A DNA stretch of 64,000 nucleotides from an uncultured Lachnospiraceae bacterium (lineage in GTDB: Bacteria > Bacillota > Clostridia > Lachnospirales > Lachnospiraceae). Both the position numbers and the translations under genes were made by a program. The notes below the pieces were generated by a model, which was not told the DNA's origin, did no database searches, and was given only the letters and a program-made list of their open reading frames with translations. Numbering within the stretch: the first letter of the stretch is position 1; each line of letters begins with the position of its first letter. The DNA is taken from assembly GCA_946554445.1 (NCBI GenBank), contig CAMNSD010000016.1, positions 24,536 to 88,535 on the forward strand. The letters run 5' to 3'. This document shows, one piece after another, positions 19,806 to 28,569 of the stretch.

Positions 19806-20990
19806 TTACCCCTGAAATTTTTTTTCGTACTCCTCCACTGTTTTCATAATCTCTTTGGCGTACTGCGGATATTTCTCCACCAGTTCCTTAATTTCCTTCT
19901 GGGAGGAACCGGCCACCACTTCCTTATTATAATCCATACGTCGTCTTAAGGACTGTCTTCTGATGATCAGGTTATGGCGGATCTCCACCATCTCCTTATG
20001 ATCCAGGATAGCCTCTGTCTGGTGCAGCCAGATTGCAGGATCTTGAATCTGATAACATTTTAAAATATTTAACAGTTCCTGCTGACTGTAATCTAAATCA
20101 AGTTCCGCCCGCCTGAACTTCTCCCGCTCTTCCTTCTCTATCTTATAATTCTCCCACATCTGCATCAGTTCCTGGGCGCTCCGCACTCCATATTTCATAT
20201 AGAGATAATCCAGAAGATTGGTATTGTTTACATAGCGGATCTTTACCTTATTCTGTAGAAGAATGATCTTATTGATCCCGGTCTCCACCCGGCGCAGTTC
20301 CCGCCTGGCATCCACATGTCTGACATAAATGATGGTGATCACCACAGCCGCCGCTCCCGCCGCCAGATAATATCCCATCTGGGTATCCATATCCAGGAAA
20401 AACTGTAACAGCACAAGAAGCAGGATACATAATCCCAGCGCCACCACACAGATGACCGCCATGCCCTTGGTATCCGCAATCAGCCGCATGACTTCATTCT
20501 TACGATAAAGATAAGCGTGTTTTTCCCCATCGAGACGGTTCAAATCCTTGCGGACCAGATCCTGATACTCCTCCGCCTCGGTGATCTTCTGATAGCCCTC
20601 TTCTATCTGATCCTCAATCCGTTCCATCATGCGGTACTTCTCGTCCGTAATCCGGTGAGGCCGTTCCATAAAATCAGACTTACTGTCCTGTAACAGGGAA
20701 ACCCGCTTGGCACACTCCTTCAACTGCTCGCTCTCTTCCGGCGGCAGCGCCTCAATCTCTTCCATATCCTTCAGATAAGAAGTCACCATGTTATACTCAA
20801 ATGTGAGATTTTCCAACTCTTTCGTGGCATCTCCCATTTTTTCCAGACAGTTTCTCACATAGTCGTTTCGCTGCTCTTTGTTGGTATAATCTATCTCTCT
20901 TGTAGATTCCTCTTGCTCCCAGACCTCCTCCTCGAAGTCCTCATAATCGTCTTTCCGGAATCTAGCCAATAATTTCTTAATAAATCCCAT
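19806..20990 (-). CDS. Coiled-coil protein with two central TM helices, hypothetical
   Basis: Long charged helices flanking GMAVICVVALGLCILLLVLLQFFL and GYYLAAGAAAVVITIIYV; first gene of a colinear uncharacterised cluster by position. Confidence 0.8.
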   Translation of the reverse strand: MGFIKKLLARFRKDDYEDFEEEVWEQEESTREIDYTNKEQRNDYVRNCLEKMGDATKELENLTFEYNMVTSYLKDMEEIEALPPEESEQLKECAKRVSLLQDSKSDFMERPHRITDEKYRMMERIEDQIEEGYQKITEAEEYQDLVRKDLNRLDGEKHAYLYRKNEVMRLIADTKGMAVICVVALGLCILLLVLLQFFLDMDTQMGYYLAAGAAAVVITIIYVRHVDARRELRRVETGINKIILLQNKVKIRYVNNTNLLDYLYMKYGVRSAQELMQMWENYKIEKEEREKFRRAELDLDYSQQELLNILKCYQIQDPAIWLHQTEAILDHKEMVEIRHNLIIRRQSLRRRMDYNKEVVAGSSQKEIKELVEKYPQYAKEIMKTVEEYEKKFQG

Positions 20991-21018
20991 CGCTGTCTCC
21001 CATCGCTTCCTAAATCGC

Positions 21019-21864
21019 TTACGCCGTATATGACCGGTACTTTTCCTTAAGTTCAGATGTCAACCGACCGATTTCATTATAGTAAGGTGCGGTATTGCCA
21101 AATACCCCATTTCCTTCCTCCTTAAACACCTGCAAAGTCACAAGCATACGGTTCTCATCCGATCCTTCAAAAACGCCGGCTGCCCGCTCCATCATCCGTT
21201 CCACTTTCAAGGAAGCGTCATGATACTCTGGATGTTTGGCAATATAATCAATGTACTCCTTGTCTGAACAACTCATCCGATGTGCGGCCAGATATAAGAG
21301 CAGGCTTTCCTGTCGGCCGTCTATCTCATGGGACTTCATAAACCAGTCGGCCGCCCGCTCATACATGAACATCCCCGCACAGGCCGCTCCCATATTATGA
21401 TAGATTTTGGCCTGTAAAAGGCTATCCGAATCGGAGAGCGCCGAAAGCAGGCTCTGATACTGTTCCAAAGCTGCAAAATACCGTCTTTCTTTCAACAGAT
21501 AATCCGCTTTCGCCTTGTGCCGCTCATAGGGACTTAAACCTTCATTGTTTCTCACGATCTCCTCAGTACGAGCGATCACCTCCGGGGAATAAAGACACAC
21601 ATACTCTAATATTGTACCCACAAAGGCCACCGTGGAACCCTTCTGATTTAAAAGCGCATAAAGCGCATGCGCCAGATCGCTCAAGCCGCATTCCTCATCC
21701 AGCCAGCGCACCATATCCCGCTGCATAATCTCATGGTCCAGCAGTTCCGCCTTATCCACTAAGACAAAACATAACTCTTCCACCGAATATAGGTTTACAT
21801 AAAATCTTTCCATATAATAAGGATTCTCGGCATATCTGCCGGTTCCCAAAATCATATGACTCAT
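21019..21864 (-). CDS. TPR-like helical repeat protein, hypothetical
   Basis: YLLKERRYFAALEQYQSLLSALSDSDSLLQAKIYHNMGAACAGMFMYERAADWFMKSHEID has TPR spacing. Confidence 0.75.
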   Translation of the reverse strand: MSHMILGTGRYAENPYYMERFYVNLYSVEELCFVLVDKAELLDHEIMQRDMVRWLDEECGLSDLAHALYALLNQKGSTVAFVGTILEYVCLYSPEVIARTEEIVRNNEGLSPYERHKAKADYLLKERRYFAALEQYQSLLSALSDSDSLLQAKIYHNMGAACAGMFMYERAADWFMKSHEIDGRQESLLLYLAAHRMSCSDKEYIDYIAKHPEYHDASLKVERMMERAAGVFEGSDENRMLVTLQVFKEEGNGVFGNTAPYYNEIGRLTSELKEKYRSYTA

Positions 21865-21900
21865 ACGTTTTGCCGTCCTTTCCCAAAAGTAAATTTGCTT

Positions 21901-22029
21901 CGCAAATTAACTTTACGAGATCCGCTTCGCGGCCTCGGCCTAATCCAAATTAAATCACGCAAATTAACTTTACGAGATCCGCTTCGCGGCCTCGGCCTAA
22001 TCCAAATTAAATCACGCAAATTAACTTTA
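21901..22029. repeat. 57-bp tandem direct repeat (2 full copies plus 15-nt partial)
   Basis: cgcaaattaactttacgagatccgcttcgcggcctcggcctaatccaaattaaatca at 21901-21957 and 21958-22014, partial from 22015. Confidence 0.95.
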
Positions 22030-22031
22030 TG

Positions 22032-23357
22032 TCAGGATACCTGAAACGATTTTTCCCACACCTGGCCGCCGGCCAGGAAGAGTTCCCCAAAGCCAAGGTC
22101 CGTGACTTTCACCTGCACCGTATCCGGCGCGCTCATCCATACTTCCAACGCATAGCGGGTAAAGGGAGCGCCCGTCTCCTTTGCCCCCGCAAGCGGTATC
22201 TCTTTCGTCTCCACATTCTTACCGGTAAGCGGTGTGACGATAAACTCCAATTTCTTCACGCTGCCCAGAAGAAACTCGCACTCCCTATGTATCTCATACC
22301 AGTTCTCGCCTGCATCCAGCAGTGCAAAATAAGATTCTTTACCCTGTCGCATCACATTCATGCCCACATTGGATTTCAGCTTGTCCTTTCCCAGGAAAAC
22401 GTGACTCCTCCCCGCTTCCCCCGGATCCAGCTTCTCCAGGATTCCATAGACTGCCCCTCTGCTAAAGAGGTTATTTCCCTGGAATACCCGCCTATTATGA
22501 CACAAAAACTGCCGGGAACGCTCATGCCAGTCCTCCCGGAATCCATCCCCCAGAAGATAGGCACTGGAAGTGATATGTCCTTCGCACATCTCCTCTAAGA
22601 TGCCAAGAAACCGCTCGTCCGCCAGACGAAACGCGTCCGTTTTGACTGTTTCCTCCTCATTTTCCTCTGGAATGACCAGCGTCTCATAAATCTGTTCCTC
22701 AATCAATGTCACAATGGGGGTTGTCCGCTTATTGCATTCCATGCGATAAGTCTTGAGCCGTCTACCGTCATGCTCGCAGGCGATCACCTGATAAGTCCAC
22801 AGTTCCGGCGGCTGATGCAGCATAAAGGCATAAAAACTCTCCGTATGACTCTGAAAATAAATATGAGGTGTCTTCAGGTTCAGATTGGCCGCCGCCTGCG
22901 CCAGAATCTCTACCATCCGATCATCCAGTTCATCCACCGTAAACATGATCGCCGCTATATTCTCTATGGAGGCAATCAGATTCATCAGTGTCAGGCTGCG
23001 CCGCATAAAGAGTGTGACCAGCGCCACCGGATCATAACTCTCTCCGTCCAATGTGACATTTTCTCCTTTTCTGGCCAAGGACAACAGGTTCTCCACCGCA
23101 AACATGTCTTCCTCTTCGCTGTTTTTTACGGCATCCTTGCCATAAAACCACTGGTTGACTCCTTTTCGTTTACATAACACGGTTGGTATATTATATTGCT
23201 TCGTACCCACCACCGTGGCTACCGTATCCACATCCTCATTTCCATAGACACAGTAACTAATCTGGGAATACTGCTCCCCCAGGTCATAGCCCACCAGCAC
23301 GCTTCCCTTATGCAGTTTGTTCTCCTCTTTCTCCTTATCCTTACGCTCCAAGAACAT
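22032..23357 (-). CDS. Actin/Hsp70-like ATPase-fold protein (probable DUF5716 family)
   Basis: VLVGYDLGEQYSQISYCVYGN...GTKQYNIPTVLCKRKGVNQWFYGKDAVK resembles the phosphate-1 region and IP-S/T-x(n)-G-x-x-A layout of Hsp70/actin-like proteins. DUF name from memory. Confidence 0.65.
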   Translation of the reverse strand: MFLERKDKEKEENKLHKGSVLVGYDLGEQYSQISYCVYGNEDVDTVATVVGTKQYNIPTVLCKRKGVNQWFYGKDAVKNSEEEDMFAVENLLSLARKGENVTLDGESYDPVALVTLFMRRSLTLMNLIASIENIAAIMFTVDELDDRMVEILAQAAANLNLKTPHIYFQSHTESFYAFMLHQPPELWTYQVIACEHDGRRLKTYRMECNKRTTPIVTLIEEQIYETLVIPEENEEETVKTDAFRLADERFLGILEEMCEGHITSSAYLLGDGFREDWHERSRQFLCHNRRVFQGNNLFSRGAVYGILEKLDPGEAGRSHVFLGKDKLKSNVGMNVMRQGKESYFALLDAGENWYEIHRECEFLLGSVKKLEFIVTPLTGKNVETKEIPLAGAKETGAPFTRYALEVWMSAPDTVQVKVTDLGFGELFLAGGQVWEKSFQVS

Positions 23358-23408
23358 AATCCCTGCTTTTTACTCCCTTTGATCCGCCTGCTGCCGGCCA
23401 ATAACCGC

Positions 23409-26400
23409 TCAGCGCAGCATCATAAATATCTGTTCCACCATATGGTCCTGCCTGTAATATTCCCGCAGCAGATTGTCCACGGTGTCGTAGTCCTGTAACG
23501 TCTTGCCGATCATGATATCGTTGAGCATCGAAAATCGATTCTCAAAATTTTCCTGTCCAATATCACTCTTATTGATGGTGCCGCTCTTCGTCAGCTGCTC
23601 TCCGTTCTCTGTCTCCTCGGTGATATAATACTGCAGCCTTTCCCCAAAGAACAACACAAACTCCTTCACACAGATGCCGCCAAACATATCCCGCATCTCT
23701 TCCTTGCAGTATTCATTTTCTTCTTCGTCTTCACTCTGAATCACATAATGAATGACTGCCCTGCTGCCAGGTCTTACCCGATACTCCACCATAGTCTTAT
23801 CCAGATAGGCGTCCATCTGCGGCAGCACGCCCTGATATTCCTTATAGAGCGGCAGCACAATCTGTTTATCCAAGAGATCGCGCAGGAAATCCTCACTGGC
23901 GCGTCTGACCGTATTTGTCTGATCCTGACGGTTCTCCGCATAGTAGCGCAGACAGGCGATTTTGCAGACAAGATGCAGCTGTGCGCCTTCCAGATACAGC
24001 TGCAGAACGCTCTCAAATACATAAGGCTCCGTAATCTGCTCACCGATCGCATAATCATAGCAGCACTGCGATAAAAACGCCGCCCGCAGGCGCTCGCTGC
24101 CCCCGCTCTTATTATAGGAACGGAATATCTCGATCTTTTCTCCCACATGGGCGCCCGTATAGAGCATCTGCACGATCATGCGCTCACACAACCCATATGT
24201 ATCCACACCAAAGGCCTCCGCCGTCTTCCACACATCCCGCATCTCCTTGATGCTGCCATTAAAATAACGCACCAGATACTGCAGGACATTATCGTCGTAC
24301 TTACCCTTTTGCATCACATAAAACAATACGGCCGTCATCAACGGATCATCCTCAATCTCCAAAAGATCCAACAACCTGCTGCATAATTTCAGCAATGTCT
24401 TAGCGTCCATTCTGTAGGGCCCATAACGGCACACCCAATCATAGGCCTCCTCATACATCCCCCGGTTCACCATGCAGCGCACGATCTCTCCGCGGTCTTT
24501 GGCCCGTATCTCTTCCGGATGCAGAGCCAGCAGAAAATCATCCAACTCCCGCATCCTGTCCTTCTCATAATAAAAATCAACCAGCATCCTGCGGATCATG
24601 CGTCTGGTATGATCCTCAATCCGCTCTGACTGCGCAAGCAGTGCAAACAGATCCACATTATCATCCTGTACCGTAAGCGTATTCTGATACTCATAGCACA
24701 TATAAATAGCATATCCCAGGTGGTCCCTCACAAAGGGCGATATCATCAGCGCCAGCCTGACCGGACTAAGCAGTGTCTCCATCTGGTACTCCACGCTTGT
24801 GCTATAGCGGTTGCCTGCCCCATCTCCCAGAAGAATCTTACAGTCGGAAGCATAGACCGGCACCAGCGCCCTGCCCCCCGTGAGAGGATAGACTTTCAGG
24901 TCTCTCCGATACGGATAAGACAGAATCACCTCTTTGATCTTATCGGACGCCACTCGGATTTCCCTTACAAATAAAAGGGACGCCAGCGCCTTAGCGCTCT
25001 CCTCATCGATCATGGGCAGACTGATGATATGGCGGTATAAATAGGCCAGATGCTTATTCACACGCCCTCGCTTCATCTGCTCCAAAACAAAGCGTTCCAT
25101 GGCTGCCGTATAGTTTACATAAATATCCGGCATCTCTTCCCTGTGCCTGTGGACATAGGCGTAGAGATAGGCCGTAATCTCATAATGCAGATCACTCTGA
25201 TAGGCAAAATACATCAGTATCATCTTCGGCAGCGGACCGTCATAGTCCAGGGAAATAGACATCATATAATATTCATAGAGTCTCGTGATCCGCAGATTCT
25301 CCTCCACGCCCGCCGAATACCATCTAAAATATTCCTCCCCGCGGCAGTTGCCCTTGATGAGCAGACTGCATACCGCATGCAGGATCTCACTGTCCGGCAT
25401 CTTCTCATAACAGCCCGCGAGAATCTTATATAGACTGTCCGAATACCCCCGCTGATGCTGGGCAAGGTAAACGATCTGCCGGATGACATCTTCTTTTAAA
25501 AGGTCGTTTTTGACCGCATAAGTCAATATTTGCTGTTCAAATAAATCCAATTTTAAGAGCATCGCTGGATTCGCGCGAATAAGATTCCACGCTTCTATGT
25601 AAATAACAGGGGAAGTGCAGTGATAAGCAAACAACTCCTCCAAGAGCGCCCATTTACGGGCCGGACTCTTCACATACTCTTCCGAAAGATAAGACAAAAG
25701 CCAGGCAATCCGCCAATTGCCGCGGTTGCGCTCATAGATGCCCTCCACGATATCCGCCACTTCATCCACATAATGTTCTTCCTTACTGTAGAGTGTGGTC
25801 AGATACAGATAGTAACACCACAGCGCCGGATCCGCATCCTTTCTCATCTCCACCGCATCCCGCTGCTTCTCGATCAGCCACCTGCCCTCGTTATAACGCT
25901 CCTCTGTGAGCAGGATCTGCGCCGTAAAAAGCTTCACCGCCACATCCTTGTCATCTATCTCCGCCATGCGTCCCAGCAGCTTGTTGGTCTCCGTAAGCCA
26001 GGTCTTCGTCCCAATCTTTTTCATGCGGAAAGCCTGGTAATATGCCATCACTTCCACCGTGAGCTGCTTCTTTTCCCGCTGTAAACTCAAAAACTTTCTG
26101 CCGGCAGCGCTCTTCACCACGGTGACCGGTATCCGTATCGTGTCATGTTCTTGTATCAAAAGAATTGCGCCATAATTGTTGCCTGCGTGCAATTTGTCAT
26201 GTTCCACATAATAATAGACACGGTAGATATTCCCCAGAAACGCAGAATCTGTTACCTCGTCTTCTTTCACCTGCAGGAAGTCTCCTTCCACGGCAATCCG
26301 CAGACGGGTATACCCCCAGCCGTTGCGATTGACCACCAGCGCATACCGTGTCGTTTCCAACGGATCTTCTATCTTGATCTCCTTTTCCTCCGGAATATAT

Positions 26401-26975
26401 TCCACCGGTTTCTTCTTATTGATCTCTAACAGAAATTCTTCCACATTATGCTCGTTGCCCGGCACCGCTGAAAGTCCTTTATAAGCCGCATAATGCTGTC
26501 TGTCATTGCCGGCGAACACAGCCTTAAATTCCTTGGAATAAAAGAGTTTTACCGCTTCTTCCCAGTTGGTCTTTGCCAGATTGGTAAAGTGAAAAAGATT
26601 CTTAATATTTCCCAGACTGGAAGTGATCGTCTCCGGCACAATAGTCACCGAGAAGGGAAGATAATATTCACCGTGATTGGAAATCACATGAAAACTGCCC
26701 CTGACCTCTTCTCCCGCTTCCATTCCCGCAGCATCAAACCGATACAGAATCTCGTCCTGACTGCCGCTGAAAGTCTTGGTCACACACTCCATGCGCAGGT
26801 CGGAAGACATCACATGCCCCTCCGTCACCTGCCCTGTAGGACCGTACACCAAAAAAAATCCCTCACAGGCCGTATCGGCATGGAGCGACAACTCAATCCG
26901 CGGACAGGAAAAGTCCAGGGAACCGTTCTCAAAATTAAATTTGCCATGTAAGATTTCTTCTATTACCTGTCTCAC
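23409..26975 (-). CDS. Very large helical-repeat protein with N-terminal beta-sandwich (probable DUF5717 family)
   Basis: 1188 aa; N-terminal beta-rich region, then TPR-like helices; directly upstream of the actin/Hsp70-like gene. DUF name from memory. Confidence 0.7.
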   Translation of the reverse strand: MRQVIEEILHGKFNFENGSLDFSCPRIELSLHADTACEGFFLVYGPTGQVTEGHVMSSDLRMECVTKTFSGSQDEILYRFDAAGMEAGEEVRGSFHVISNHGEYYLPFSVTIVPETITSSLGNIKNLFHFTNLAKTNWEEAVKLFYSKEFKAVFAGNDRQHYAAYKGLSAVPGNEHNVEEFLLEINKKKPVEYIPEEKEIKIEDPLETTRYALVVNRNGWGYTRLRIAVEGDFLQVKEDEVTDSAFLGNIYRVYYYVEHDKLHAGNNYGAILLIQEHDTIRIPVTVVKSAAGRKFLSLQREKKQLTVEVMAYYQAFRMKKIGTKTWLTETNKLLGRMAEIDDKDVAVKLFTAQILLTEERYNEGRWLIEKQRDAVEMRKDADPALWCYYLYLTTLYSKEEHYVDEVADIVEGIYERNRGNWRIAWLLSYLSEEYVKSPARKWALLEELFAYHCTSPVIYIEAWNLIRANPAMLLKLDLFEQQILTYAVKNDLLKEDVIRQIVYLAQHQRGYSDSLYKILAGCYEKMPDSEILHAVCSLLIKGNCRGEEYFRWYSAGVEENLRITRLYEYYMMSISLDYDGPLPKMILMYFAYQSDLHYEITAYLYAYVHRHREEMPDIYVNYTAAMERFVLEQMKRGRVNKHLAYLYRHIISLPMIDEESAKALASLLFVREIRVASDKIKEVILSYPYRRDLKVYPLTGGRALVPVYASDCKILLGDGAGNRYSTSVEYQMETLLSPVRLALMISPFVRDHLGYAIYMCYEYQNTLTVQDDNVDLFALLAQSERIEDHTRRMIRRMLVDFYYEKDRMRELDDFLLALHPEEIRAKDRGEIVRCMVNRGMYEEAYDWVCRYGPYRMDAKTLLKLCSRLLDLLEIEDDPLMTAVLFYVMQKGKYDDNVLQYLVRYFNGSIKEMRDVWKTAEAFGVDTYGLCERMIVQMLYTGAHVGEKIEIFRSYNKSGGSERLRAAFLSQCCYDYAIGEQITEPYVFESVLQLYLEGAQLHLVCKIACLRYYAENRQDQTNTVRRASEDFLRDLLDKQIVLPLYKEYQGVLPQMDAYLDKTMVEYRVRPGSRAVIHYVIQSEDEEENEYCKEEMRDMFGGICVKEFVLFFGERLQYYITEETENGEQLTKSGTINKSDIGQENFENRFSMLNDIMIGKTLQDYDTVDNLLREYYRQDHMVEQIFMMLR

Positions 26976-27132
26976 GTTTCCACTCTCTATGCTGGGATTG
27001 ACTGTGCCGTCATCTGCGAAAAACCGATCGCAGATTATAATATCGCATACTGATTATAGTATACCATTTATGAGGTAGCATGTGCAACCTTAATTGCATA
27101 CCCTAAAGATAAGAGAACCAACGAGGTATCCT

Positions 27133-28398
27133 ATGGAAGAAAACATCTTAAAGAGCACACAGAATGAGGATGATACCACCGGACAGCTGCAGATCAATGT
27201 CACTGCGGACATCGGCCTAATCCCCATACAGAACGCGTCTATCACCATCTCCTTTACAGGAGAGCCTGACAGCACGGTAGAAACCCTGAATACAGACTCT
27301 TCTGGACAGACAGATGTCATAAATCTTAAAACACCGCCCCTGCAATACAGCCTCACACCCAATTCACCCATGCCTTATTCCGAGTATACGGTATCTGTCA
27401 CAGCGCCCGGCTATGAGCCGGTGATCGTATCCGGCGTGGAAGTACTGCCGGATGTGACCGCCATCCAGAATATCACAATGACGCCCACTGAGATGACACA
27501 GGATAACGAAGAGATCATTGCAATTCCTGACCACACCCTATATGGGGACTATCCGCCCAAGATCCCGGAGGACGAGATCAAACCCATGGATGAGTCCGGC
27601 GAGATTGTCTTAAGCCGTGTGGTCATCCCGGAATATATCATCGTACATGATGGTGTCCCCGCAGACTCCACCGCCGCCAACTATTATGTCCGTTACCGGG
27701 ATTATATCAAGAACGTGGTATCCTCTGAAATCTATGCTACCTGGCCAGAAAACGCTATCTATGCCAATACACTGGCCATCATGTCCTTTACCTTAAACAG
27801 AGTATACACAGAATGGTATAGAAATAAAGGATTTAATTTCACCATCACATCCTCCACTGCTTATGACCAAAAATGGATTCGCGGACGCAACATCTACAAG
27901 AATATCGACAGACTGGTAGACAGCATCTTCGCCAACTACCTCTCACGCCCCGGCGTGCGCCAACCCATCTTTACCTCCTACTGCGACGGCCGCAACGTAA
28001 CCTGCAACGGCTTAAGCCAGTGGGGTTCCAAGTACCTGGGGGACGAAGGCTACTCTCCCATCGAGATCATCCGCTATTACTATGGCAGTGACATGTACAT
28101 CAACAGCGCCGTGGCGGTTTCCGGCGTACCTTCCTCCTGGCCCGGTTATAACCTGAACGTGGGCGCTTCCGGCGACAAAGTCCTGCAGATTCAGCAGCAG
28201 CTTAACCGTATCGCCCAGAATTACCCGGCGATTCCACGGATTGCGGCCGACGGTATCTACGGAACTAATACCGCCAATGCTGTGAGAGTGTTTCAGCGGG
28301 TATTTAATCTTCCCCAGTCCGGGATTGTGGATTATCCCACATGGTATAAGATTTCGGAGATCTATGTGGGAGTCAGCAGAATTGCAGAACCAGGCTAA
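27133..28398 (+). CDS. SpoIID-like/peptidoglycan-binding domain protein
   Basis: TLAIMSFTLNRVYTEWY...CNGLSQWGSKYLGDEGYSPIEIIRYYYG plus C-terminal PG_binding_1 (GDKVLQIQQQLNRIAQNYPAIPRIAADGIYGTNTANAVRVFQ). Confidence 0.85.
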   Translation: MEENILKSTQNEDDTTGQLQINVTADIGLIPIQNASITISFTGEPDSTVETLNTDSSGQTDVINLKTPPLQYSLTPNSPMPYSEYTVSVTAPGYEPVIVSGVEVLPDVTAIQNITMTPTEMTQDNEEIIAIPDHTLYGDYPPKIPEDEIKPMDESGEIVLSRVVIPEYIIVHDGVPADSTAANYYVRYRDYIKNVVSSEIYATWPENAIYANTLAIMSFTLNRVYTEWYRNKGFNFTITSSTAYDQKWIRGRNIYKNIDRLVDSIFANYLSRPGVRQPIFTSYCDGRNVTCNGLSQWGSKYLGDEGYSPIEIIRYYYGSDMYINSAVAVSGVPSSWPGYNLNVGASGDKVLQIQQQLNRIAQNYPAIPRIAADGIYGTNTANAVRVFQRVFNLPQSGIVDYPTWYKISEIYVGVSRIAEPG

Positions 28399-28434
28399 AA
28401 AAAATGTCCTTATACCCATTGATTCAATTTCAGC

Positions 28435-28476
28435 AAAAAAGCGGTAATCCTTCAGCCATAGGATTTACCGCTTTTC
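28435..28476. terminator. Bidirectional intrinsic terminator
   Basis: AAAAAAGCGGTAATCC...GGATTTACCGCTTTT between convergent genes. Confidence 0.8.
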
Positions 28477-28569
28477 TAAGTATAACAGAGAAATTTTATC
28501 AAACAACCGGCTGTTCCGCTACTTTGAAGCGTTGCAACCGGTCATTCTCATTTGGATTATCCACATTCC

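Noticed and set aside
21856-22044. 62-aa plus-strand ORF with a repeated KLTLRDPLRGLGLIQIKSR unit
   Set aside because: Repeats reflect the 57-bp (19-codon) DNA direct repeat rather than a conserved peptide; no RBS.
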